In this document: positions 1-5,343 of the stretch, in pieces
How the letters are laid out: each line of letters opens with the position of its first letter
Position numbering within the stretch: the first letter of the stretch is position 1
DNA from: an uncultured Porphyromonas sp.
Lineage (GTDB): Bacteria; Bacteroidota; Bacteroidia; Bacteroidales; Porphyromonadaceae
NCBI GenBank assembly: GCA_945867245.1
Contig: CAMBHQ010000076.1
Coordinates: forward strand, 1 to 5,343
Reading direction: 5' to 3'
DNA length: 5,343 nucleotides
Made by a program: the position numbers and the translations under genes
Notes under the pieces: generated by a model
What the model was told of the DNA's origin: nothing
The model's input: the letters and a program-made list of their open reading frames with translations, nothing else
The model's database searches: none

Positions 1-1
1 C

Positions 2-331
2 CTGCGCAAGCAGCGCTGTCAGCCTGCCGAGCTCGTAGAGCATACCCTCGAGCTGATAAGAGCTGTACGACGCCTTAACCCTAAGTGCCATATCTCGGTA
101 TTGGAGCTACCAAAGACGCACTTCCGTGTGGACTGCGACAATAGATTATGGGACGAATTCAATCCGCTCATGCAGTCGGCTGTAGCTATCCTCTCAGAGC
201 TTGAGTATATCCCCCTCAATGAGAAGCTCTGTAACGCATACGGAAAACTTGATATCCAGTATACAACAGATGGCTACAATCTCAATCGCGCAGCCTATGC
301 ACTCATAGAGCAGGAGCTAAGGCTGCACTAA
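2..331 (+). CDS. Probable SGNH/GDSL-type hydrolase, C-terminal part (5' end outside window)
   Basis: The frame is open from the left edge (codon at position 2) to TAA at 329-331, giving 109 residues, so this is the 3' part of a longer gene. The in-frame TTG at 101 is only an internal codon. The fragment reads as an alpha/beta C-terminal half: a helix, a strand in NPKCHISVLELPKTHF, a helix with WDEFNPLMQSAVAILSEL, then the ending YTTDGYNLNRAAYALIEQEL. This ending resembles the block V region of SGNH/GDSL esterases, where D-G-x-H-L-N precedes a final helix with a conserved G/A-Y. Known family members hydrolyse acyl or acetyl esters with a Ser-Asp-His triad. Here the expected His is Asn (codon AAT), so catalysis is doubtful unless the alignment is off. 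The Ser block, which would settle the family, lies outside the window. No signal peptide can be judged. The next gene starts 16 bp downstream, so the two are likely in one operon. Confidence 0.6.
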   Translation: MRKQRCQPAELVEHTLELIRAVRRLNPKCHISVLELPKTHFRVDCDNRLWDEFNPLMQSAVAILSELEYIPLNEKLCNAYGKLDIQYTTDGYNLNRAAYALIEQELRLH

Positions 332-347
332 ACACTTTCTAAACGCT

Positions 348-1895
348 ATGCAGCGCCTATCATCAATTCATCTCGTATTATTTGCCTTCCTGCTCCTCTC
401 AGTGGGGCATCTATATGCTCAGCGTGTGGTGTGGCAGGCCGAATTAAGTCAGGCGGGTCCACTACCTACAGCTTGGCAGGGCGACAGAGCCGACTACAGC
501 ATTGTGGGCGGAGCGATAGCCCTCTCTGCGCGCACAGCACGTACGACCAGCCTAATACATACCCCTGTAAGCCTTGCCGAGGACTGCTCTTGGCAAGGCT
601 TACTTCGTCTAGAGCGACATCCTACAGCCTATAATTACACTTGCCTTTTGCTTGCACAGCTAGGGGGCGAGGCTCAGCGCCTGCGCTATCTAGCGCTTTG
701 CTTCACGGCCGGCCCCCAGAACCTAAGCCTACGGGAGATTGCTCTAGAGGCAAGCAACGAGGGGTATAAGCATAATCGAGCTCAAGACCGCATACTCCTA
801 GAGCATAGTGTCCTGGCGACAGAGCTAGCACAGGGCTTGCACTATCGGGTGCGCCGTAGCGCAGCCGGCGACCTACTGCTCTATCTGCCAGGGCGCGAGG
901 CTGGTATGCTCGATTTGGTGGCTCAGATAGAGTACCCAACCTCGCTCCCCAGTCAGAGTACACTTGCTATCTACTCGGCCTACACACAGCAGTATCGGCA
1001 GGGCGTTTATCTCTCGGAGCTTAGTCTGATGCACGGCGCCCCTGCAGAGGAGGGCGAACGACAGCCCGAGACAGAGGAGCCTAGTGCGCCGAGTGCTAAG
1101 CCCTCGACAGACTTTCTCCTCAGCGAAGTGATGGCTAATCCGCTCACGGGCTCTGTGGAGTATCTGGAGCTATACCACTGCGGTGATGTGAGCACTTCGC
1201 TGGAGCAGTACAGCATAGGTCTGGGGCTAGACTCATTGAGTATCAAGCGCTACCCGATGAGCCGTCTCACGCAGCCCCTCCATCCTGGGGGCTACTACGT
1301 GCTGACCCGCTCGCCCGAGCAGCTCCTCAGCGCTTATCCCACGGCCGAGCCTACCAAGGTGATACAGGCTAATCTGCCCCAGCTACGTAATGCGGGCTTC
1401 GTACTGCAGTTATATCGAGGGCAGATGCTTGTGGACCAAGTCCACTACGATAGCACTACCTGGCCCAAGGGTCTGCGCTCGCGTCGTGGCGTTGCGCTAG
1501 AGCGTGTCGGACTCGGTCCAATGCCCAGTATCTGGATGCCTGCCCGCAAGGAGCAAAGCTACGCTACTCCTACTGCTCCCAACTCGCAGGCTACAGGAGC
1601 TAGTGCTGTCCGTATAGATGGCGAGGATGTGGCAGAACGCCTAGAGCACATCATCAAGCGCCTAGAGTCCGAAGAGGGGAGTAGCGCTTTTGTCCGCTTG
1701 TATGCTCTAGATGGAGCCTTAGTCGCTACTCTAGGCGAGGGCGAGAGCCTAGCATGGCTAAAAGCACTACAGGCTAATGCCCGCCAAGAATTGCAGGCCT
1801 TAGTTCCTCGGTATGCTGTAGCCGTCCTAGCTGTTTATCTACGTAATAAGGAGGGGCATCAAGAGGTGTATGACCTCAAGTTTTTACTTCACTAA
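348..1895 (+). CDS. Secreted lamin-tail-domain (LTD) protein
   Basis: The product has 515 residues. Residues 1-24 form a signal peptide (basic start, hydrophobic LVLFAFLLLSVG, cleavage likely after LYA before Q25), so it is exported. Residues 26-230 look like a beta-rich lectin-fold-like region, starting with VVWQAELSQ and the W-x-G-D motif near residue 43. This arrangement is common before LTD domains in Bacteroidota secreted proteins. Residues 231-253 are an E/P/S-rich linker. Residues 255-413 are a lamin-tail domain: LLSEVMANP, EYLELY, LHPGGYYVLT, LPQLRNAGFVLQLY, VDQVHYD, GVALERV and a final ATPTAPNS in place of the usual ATPG.NS. The last 100 residues resemble a degenerate FlgD/CHU_C-like beta domain (VRLYALDGALVATL), without the typical W-D-G. 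No clear type IX secretion tail is visible, but a divergent one cannot be excluded. LTD domains are beta folds of unclear, possibly binding, role; no enzyme motif is seen. The start at 348 directly precedes the signal peptide; no Shine-Dalgarno sequence is present. Confidence 0.85.
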   Translation: MQRLSSIHLVLFAFLLLSVGHLYAQRVVWQAELSQAGPLPTAWQGDRADYSIVGGAIALSARTARTTSLIHTPVSLAEDCSWQGLLRLERHPTAYNYTCLLLAQLGGEAQRLRYLALCFTAGPQNLSLREIALEASNEGYKHNRAQDRILLEHSVLATELAQGLHYRVRRSAAGDLLLYLPGREAGMLDLVAQIEYPTSLPSQSTLAIYSAYTQQYRQGVYLSELSLMHGAPAEEGERQPETEEPSAPSAKPSTDFLLSEVMANPLTGSVEYLELYHCGDVSTSLEQYSIGLGLDSLSIKRYPMSRLTQPLHPGGYYVLTRSPEQLLSAYPTAEPTKVIQANLPQLRNAGFVLQLYRGQMLVDQVHYDSTTWPKGLRSRRGVALERVGLGPMPSIWMPARKEQSYATPTAPNSQATGASAVRIDGEDVAERLEHIIKRLESEEGSSAFVRLYALDGALVATLGEGESLAWLKALQANARQELQALVPRYAVAVLAVYLRNKEGHQEVYDLKFLLH

Positions 1896-1951
1896 GGGAG
1901 TCTGAGGGCCTAGATTGTCGGGCGCTCTATATCTGATGTACCCAATCTCTG

Positions 1952-1959
1952 TATCTTTG
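1952..1959 (+). promoter_or_regulatory. Probable -7 promoter element of the spmAB-like gene
   Basis: The octamer TATCTTTG matches the Bacteroidota housekeeping -7 consensus TAnnTTTG. It would place the transcription start near 1963 and give a leader of about 27 nt before the ATG at 1990. No good TTTG/TTG -33 element is found at the usual distance of about 19-21 bp; the nearest upstream TTG (1915-1917) is too far. No convincing terminator separates this from the preceding gene, so read-through from upstream is also possible. Confidence 0.6.
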
Positions 1960-1989
1960 CGGGCAGATAGATATACCTATACATAATAA

Positions 1990-3222
1990 ATGGTACTCAA
2001 TTATATATTCATCGCCTTCTTTGTGATAGCAGGCGTGGTAGCTTTGGGCGCGCTCTGCCTCTCGGGCGACTTCTCTGTCTTCGAGCGCATTATGTCGGCG
2101 ACTTTCGAGCAGAGCAAGAATGGCTTCGAGATTTCCCTCTACCTGACGGGCGTGCTGTCGCTCTGGCTGGGCTTCCTGAGGATAGCCGAGCGCAGTGGCC
2201 TCATCGATACCTTCGCCCGTCTGGTGTCGCCCGTCCTCTCGGTCCTCTTCCCCTCTGTACCCAAAGGGCATCCCGCCATGGGCAACATCTTTATGAATAT
2301 CTCTGCGAACGTCCTAGGGCTGGATAATGCTGCGACGCCTCTCGGACTCAAGACGATGAATGCCCTGCAAGAGCTGAATCCCCGCAAGGATGAGCCGAGC
2401 GATGCTATGATGATGTTCATAGCGCTCAACGCAAGTGGCCTAACCATCATCCCGACCTCTATCATAGCCTTCCGTATGCAGGCTGGGGCGAGCAATCCTG
2501 CTGATGTCTTTATCCCGATACTGCTGGCCACGACGGTCTCGACGCTCACGGCTATGCTGTTGGTGGGGCTGAGGCAGCGTATCAACCTATTAGCGCCCCC
2601 CTTGCTCCTCGTCTACGCCCTAGTAGCTTTACTTTTCGGGGGGATTTACTACGCATCTACGGCTGTGTCTCTAGAGGTCTTTAGCCGTGTCAGTGCGGGC
2701 ATATCTGCTATGATGCTAGTGGGGATGATGTTGCTTTTCCTACTCTCTGGTCTGCGCCGTGGGGTGAACGTTTACGATGCCTTCATCGAGGGGGCCAAAG
2801 AGGGCTTTACGACGGCCGTAGGCATTATACCATACCTTATCGCTATGCTGGTAGGTATCGGTGTTTTCCGTGCCTCGGGAGCTATGGATTTGCTCTCCTC
2901 GGGCTTGACCGCTGTAGTCTCGTGGCTGGGGCTAGATACTAGCTGGGTAGAGGCTTTGCCAACGATGCTGATGAAACCCCTCAGTGGTAGTGGTGCACGA
3001 GGGCTGATGGTCGATGCGATGCAGACACACGGGGCTGATAGCTTCGTGGGGCGTTTGGCCTGTACGGTGCAGGGTGCTTGTGATACGACTTTCTATGTGA
3101 TAGCTCTGTACCTCGGCTCTATCGGTATTAAGCGTAGCTCTTATGTCCTTGGTTACTCGTTGCTCGCAGACTTAGCGGGCTGTATTGCGGCTGTGCTGGC
3201 GACCTATCTGTTTTTCGCTTAG
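1990..3222 (+). CDS. spmAB: SpmA-SpmB fusion, Gate/nucleoside-recognition-domain membrane protein
   Basis: The product has 410 residues and is strongly hydrophobic, with roughly ten membrane segments (for example 5-25, 141-163, 173-193, 200-222, 235-254, 275-295, 385-409). Residues 1 to about 198 correspond to SpmA, with MNISANVLGLDNAATPLGL at 102-120 and ALNASGLTIIPTSIIAFR at 145-162. Residues from about 235 to 410 correspond to SpmB, with the Gate-type segment FIEGAKEGFTTAVGIIPYLI, PLSGSGARGLM at 330-340 and QGACDTTFYVIALYLGSIG at 361-379. In Bacillus these are two separate spore-maturation proteins linked to core dehydration; Gate domains also occur in nucleoside and other transporters. 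Bacteroidota do not sporulate, so the job here is unknown; a transporter or transport-regulating role in the inner membrane is inference. The length fits the usual fused form, with no frameshift. The ATG at 1990 follows an A/T-rich stretch (ACATAATAA). The gene has its own promoter octamer and terminator and appears to be transcribed alone. Confidence 0.9.
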   Translation: MVLNYIFIAFFVIAGVVALGALCLSGDFSVFERIMSATFEQSKNGFEISLYLTGVLSLWLGFLRIAERSGLIDTFARLVSPVLSVLFPSVPKGHPAMGNIFMNISANVLGLDNAATPLGLKTMNALQELNPRKDEPSDAMMMFIALNASGLTIIPTSIIAFRMQAGASNPADVFIPILLATTVSTLTAMLLVGLRQRINLLAPPLLLVYALVALLFGGIYYASTAVSLEVFSRVSAGISAMMLVGMMLLFLLSGLRRGVNVYDAFIEGAKEGFTTAVGIIPYLIAMLVGIGVFRASGAMDLLSSGLTAVVSWLGLDTSWVEALPTMLMKPLSGSGARGLMVDAMQTHGADSFVGRLACTVQGACDTTFYVIALYLGSIGIKRSSYVLGYSLLADLAGCIAAVLATYLFFA

Positions 3223-3246
3223 CGGGGCAATGCCCTTTTCTCTACA

Positions 3247-3290
3247 CTCCAGTCTAGGACGCTTACTGCGCCCTAGGCTGGAGCTGTTTT
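3247..3290 (+). terminator. Rho-independent-type terminator after spmAB
   Basis: The left arm CTCCAGTCTAGG (3247-3258) pairs with the right arm CCTAGGCTGGAG (3272-3283) over 12 bp with a single T-G wobble. After one mismatch the stem continues with CGC (3260-3262) and GCG (3268-3270), closing on a TTACT loop. A short T run (3287-3290) follows 3 nt later. It lies 24 bp after the spmAB stop codon. The stem is strong; the T run is short and displaced. Being nearly symmetrical it would also form on the - strand, but no gene converges on it. Confidence 0.75.
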
Positions 3291-3362
3291 ATAGAGAGTC
3301 TAGCTTCCCCCTAATTGGCTCTAGTTGCTCTGTGGTGCTGTGCTACGTTCGTTCGCTAACTA

Positions 3363-3406
3363 GTGTACTGTTGTCCACTCGTTGGTGTACAGTTGTGCAC
3401 TTACTA
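3363..3406. repeat. Two tandem 22-bp direct repeats with internal dyad symmetry
   Basis: Unit 1 (3363-3384) begins GTGTACTGTTGTCCACT and unit 2 (3385-3406) begins GTGTACAGTTGTGCACT. The first 17 bases agree at 15 positions, and the full 22-bp units agree at 16. Each unit has partial dyad symmetry; in unit 2 the 16-mer GTGTACAGTTGTGCAC pairs at 6 of 8 positions (GTG.ACA/TGT.CAC). The preceding 22 bp (3341-3362) match unit 2 at 13 of 22 positions, including a shared ACTA ending, and may be a decayed third copy. A 22-bp period is about two helix turns, as in tandem operators. They lie about 120-160 bp upstream of the secDF -7 element. Function is unknown. Confidence 0.55.
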
Positions 3407-3466
3407 GGGAGCGCTTCTTGACCTAGAGGGGGGATTTTGCTTTCCCTTGTTTCGGGCAGTGTAAAC

Positions 3467-3477
3467 GCCTGTCAGGC
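3467..3477. repeat. Perfect 11-bp dyad upstream of the secDF promoter
   Basis: GCCTG (3467-3471), a single central T, then CAGGC (3473-3477). The one-base centre cannot form a hairpin, so if meaningful it would act as a DNA site, about 48-58 bp before the -7 octamer. It overlaps a second possible pairing, GGCTCT (3475-3480) with AGAGCC (3501-3506). An arm length of 5 bp is short enough to arise by chance. Confidence 0.3.
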
Positions 3478-3524
3478 TCTCGACATAAAGGTAAATAGAT
3501 AGAGCCAGTTAGACTAATTTTGGC

Positions 3525-3532
3525 TATCTTTG
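3525..3532 (+). promoter_or_regulatory. Probable -7 promoter element of secDF
   Basis: TATCTTTG matches the Bacteroidota consensus TAnnTTTG and is identical to the octamer in front of the spmAB-like gene; both are followed by GC or GC-rich bases. It predicts a start near 3536 and a leader of about 100 nt before the secDF ATG. No clear -33 TTTG lies at the standard spacing. Confidence 0.6.
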
Positions 3533-3633
3533 CCCAAGCCTTTGGCGTAGGTTCGTCTGAGTATTAACTCTATCGAGGTCTAGGCAAGGGGCAACTTGCT
3601 GAGTAGTAAAGTAATAAACCATTATAGATTAAG
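3533..3633 (+). promoter_or_regulatory. secDF 5' leader with small hairpin
   Basis: If the octamer at 3525-3532 is the promoter, secDF carries a leader of about 100 nt, longer than the roughly 27 nt predicted for spmAB. GCAAG (3584-3588) pairs with CTTGC (3595-3599) around a 6-nt loop, extended by one G-T pair. GCCTTT (3538-3543) and TAG (3548-3550) could pair imperfectly with CTAGGCAAGGGGC (3580-3592) as an alternative. The 30 nt before the ATG are A/T-rich and unstructured, as is usual for Bacteroidota initiation regions. No known riboswitch class is recognised. Confidence 0.35.
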
Positions 3634-5343
3634 ATGCAAAACAAAGGATTAGTAATCACCATCGTTTCGTGTCTGGCGCTAATTTGTGCATACTACTTCT
3701 CTTTTGGCTTCGTAGTACAGCATTACGACAGTAAGGCTGAGTCTATGGGCGCAGAGAAGGGACGTGCCTACTTAGACTCCATGGCACAGGAGAAGGTATG
3801 GCTGGGCTACACACTGCAGGAGGCTAGAGCACAGCAGATTGGGCTGGGTCTCGACCTCAAGGGTGGTATGAATGTAGTCCTCAAGCTCAATGCCGGCGAC
3901 CTGCTACGTTCGCTAGCTAACGACAGTGAGGATGCCAACTTCAACAAAGCTATTGAGCTGGCTAGCAGTGCAGGCGCTGATGGCGACTTCGTCAATGCCT
4001 TCGTTACGGAGTACAAGCGTCTAGAGCCTCAGGGCAAGCTGTCAGTACTTTTCGGCTCGGGCAGTCTACGTGATCAGATTACGACGAATACGACTGATGC
4101 CGAGGTTATCGAGCTAGTACGTGAGCAGTACGATAGTGCTATCGATGCTTCGTTTAACGTTATCCGTGCTCGTATCGACCGCTTCGGCGTGGTGGCTCCT
4201 AACCTACAGCGTCTAGAGGGACAGGGACGTATCCTCGTAGAGCTGCCAGGTGTCGAGGACCCCGAGCGTGTACGAGCCCTACTGCAGCGCAGTGCTAATC
4301 TTCAGTTTTGGCGTACCTATACGTTCGCTGAGGTGCAGGAAGACCTCATCGCTGCCGCTACTCGCCTAGGCGAGCCTACGGCCACTGCGCCTGTAGCTCA
4401 GGATAGCACTCAGGTAGATGCCGTCGTAGGCGATAGCGTGGCTACAGATAGTGTAAAGGCTGAGGCCCCCAAGACGACAGAGACCAAGGCTGATGGCCTA
4501 TTCGCCTACCTACAGCCCTCGGGCTATGCCGAGTCTCCAGTGGTAGGCTATGCCAAGGCTGCTGACCTCGATAAGATCGATGCCATCCTCAAGGAAGCTA
4601 AGGAGCGCAAGCTCATCCGTGAAGACCTAAGCCTGATGTGGGGATCGTCGCCAGAGCGTGACCCTCAGACCAAGGTTGCGACTGATACTTATGCTCTGTA
4701 TGCTATACGCACCAATCGCTCTATGAAGCCCGACCTCGGTGGGGATGCTGTATCGAGCGCCCGTAGCGACTTCGATACTCAGTATGGGCGCAACGAGCCT
4801 ATGGTGTCTATGCAGATGAGTCTAGAGGGCGGACAGAAGTGGGCACGTCTGACCAAGGAAAACGTAGGTAGAAGTATCGCTATCGTTCTCGACAGCGTGG
4901 TGTACTCTGCCCCTAATGTAAACCAAGAGATTACAGGTGGCAATAGCCAGATTACTGGTAACTTTACCGTAACAGAGGCTAGCGACCTAGCGAACGTCCT
5001 CAACTCGGGTAAGATGGAGACGACTGTCGTGATCGAGCAGGAGAACGTAGTGGGTCCGACCCTCGGGGCAGCCTCTATCCGAGCAGGGATGATATCTTTC
5101 GGTGTGGCACTCCTGCTACTGATGTGCTACATGTGCATGATGTATGGCTTCAAGCCTGGCATGGTAGCGAACATCGCGCTTATTGTTAATAGCTTCTTCG
5201 TGCTCGGTATCCTAGCGAGCTTCAAGGCCGTACTAACCCTCAGTGGTATTGCGGGGCTTGTGCTGACACTCGGTATGGCAGTGGATGCCAACGTGCTTAT
5301 CAACGAGCGTATCAAGGAAGAGCTACGCAAGGGCAAGGATATG
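3634..5343 (+). CDS. secDF: SecDF protein-export membrane protein, N-terminal 570 residues (runs off right edge)
   Basis: The frame is open from ATG 3634 to the window end with no stop. SecDF works with SecYEG and uses the proton gradient to pull translocating proteins out on the periplasmic side. Residues 5-27 form TM1. The P1 periplasmic region follows, with the SecD motif LGLDLKGGMNVVL (71-83), the FNVIRARIDRFGV block (174-186), RILVELPGVEDPERV (199-213) and the second base part MVSMQMSLEGGQKW (390-403). Segments at about 482-504, 509-529 and 533-556 are TM2-TM4, with GIAGLVLTLGMAVDANVLIN (538-557). Asp551 in VDAN corresponds to the essential proton-path Asp of SecD. Residues 246-287 are a low-complexity A/T/V/D/S/K linker before the P1 head. 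Bacteroidota SecDF is usually one chain of roughly 1000 residues, so TM5-6 and the SecF half should lie beyond the edge; fusion to SecF is inferred, not seen. The start fits TM1 directly, after an A/T-rich upstream region. Confidence 0.96.
   Translation, partial: MQNKGLVITIVSCLALICAYYFSFGFVVQHYDSKAESMGAEKGRAYLDSMAQEKVWLGYTLQEARAQQIGLGLDLKGGMNVVLKLNAGDLLRSLANDSEDANFNKAIELASSAGADGDFVNAFVTEYKRLEPQGKLSVLFGSGSLRDQITTNTTDAEVIELVREQYDSAIDASFNVIRARIDRFGVVAPNLQRLEGQGRILVELPGVEDPERVRALLQRSANLQFWRTYTFAEVQEDLIAAATRLGEPTATAPVAQDSTQVDAVVGDSVATDSVKAEAPKTTETKADGLFAYLQPSGYAESPVVGYAKAADLDKIDAILKEAKERKLIREDLSLMWGSSPERDPQTKVATDTYALYAIRTNRSMKPDLGGDAVSSARSDFDTQYGRNEPMVSMQMSLEGGQKWARLTKENVGRSIAIVLDSVVYSAPNVNQEITGGNSQITGNFTVTEASDLANVLNSGKMETTVVIEQENVVGPTLGAASIRAGMISFGVALLLLMCYMCMMYGFKPGMVANIALIVNSFFVLGILASFKAVLTLSGIAGLVLTLGMAVDANVLINERIKEELRKGKDM

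Larger units (their letters stand above)
3223..3633. other. 411-bp intergenic region between spmAB and secDF
   Basis: No credible gene is seen here. From left to right it holds the spmAB terminator hairpin (3247-3290), a C-run/G-run pair (TCCCCCT at 3306-3312 and AGGGGGGA at 3427-3434) that could close a large fold, two tandem 22-bp repeat units (3363-3406), a short perfect dyad (3467-3477), the secDF -7 octamer (3525-3532) and the secDF leader (3533-3633). The part between about 3290 and 3450 is not explained by either gene's minimal expression signals. It could be a structured RNA, a regulator-binding region or a decayed repeat. Confidence 0.7.

Noticed and set aside
431..1246. Several short frames on both strands within the LTD gene
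   Set aside because: They are shadows of a gene with a clear signal peptide and LTD motifs.
1731..1752. CTAGGC/GCCTAG inverted repeat inside the LTD gene
   Set aside because: The 6-bp arms with a 10-nt loop lie in mid-coding sequence and follow from the high CTAG frequency; no functional sign.
1896..1951. Possible terminator after the LTD gene
   Set aside because: No stem longer than 3-4 bp followed by a T run could be found.
1927..2271. A 114-codon - strand frame over the spmAB promoter and 5' end
   Set aside because: It is antisense to the start of spmAB, its product is highly charged with no domain pattern, and no promoter is seen for it.
2139..2585. A 148-codon - strand frame inside spmAB
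   Set aside because: It lies wholly antisense to a clearly conserved gene, and its sequence is explained by the codon pattern of the + strand gene.
3185..3421. A 78-codon + strand reading frame across the end of spmAB and the intergenic region
   Set aside because: It overlaps the spmAB end, the terminator hairpin and the tandem repeats, has a Cys/Ser/Leu-rich composition with no recognisable pattern, and no promoter or initiation context.
3306..3434. TCCCCCT and AGGGGGGA as the closing stem of a large structured RNA, with a TTTT after the G run
   Set aside because: Only 7 bp of pairing over more than 110 nt, no promoter octamer upstream of it, and no known RNA class recognised; kept only as a remark in the intergenic entry.

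Overview
The window looks like ordinary chromosome of a Bacteroidota member, most likely Porphyromonas or a close relative. The evidence is the single-chain SecDF, the fused SpmA-SpmB membrane protein, a secreted lamin-tail-domain protein of a type common in Bacteroidales, two copies of the Bacteroidota-type -7 promoter octamer TATCTTTG, and A/T-rich rather than Shine-Dalgarno-like sequence before the start codons. The genus is inferred from overall style (moderate GC, heavy use of CTA/CTC leucine and TAG-containing CTAG tetramers), not from a database match.

Layout: all four genes are on the + strand. (1) Positions 2-331 hold the 3' end of a probable SGNH/GDSL-type hydrolase gene. It is followed after 16 bp by (2) 348-1895, a secreted 515-residue protein with a lamin-tail (LTD) domain; these two are probably co-transcribed. 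(3) A -7 promoter octamer at 1952-1959 precedes 1990-3222, a 410-residue SpmA-SpmB fusion with Gate (nucleoside-recognition) domains and many membrane segments. A strong hairpin terminator (3247-3283 plus a short T run) closes this unit. (4) A 411-bp intergenic region (3223-3633) contains the terminator, a 22-bp-period tandem repeat with internal dyad symmetry, a small perfect dyad, and the secDF promoter octamer at 3525-3532 with a leader of about 100 nt. (5) secDF starts at 3634 and runs off the right edge after 570 codons, covering the SecD half through the conserved VDAN motif.

The genes do not form an obvious joint pathway. Envelope function is the common theme: one secreted protein, one probable transporter-like membrane protein, and the proton-driven Sec accessory subunit. 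I see no mobile element, CRISPR array, tRNA or rRNA. I also see no clearly undescribed system. The most interesting unexplained signals are the 22-bp tandem repeat upstream of secDF, the Asn in place of the expected catalytic His in the SGNH-like protein, and the unusually high CTAG frequency.
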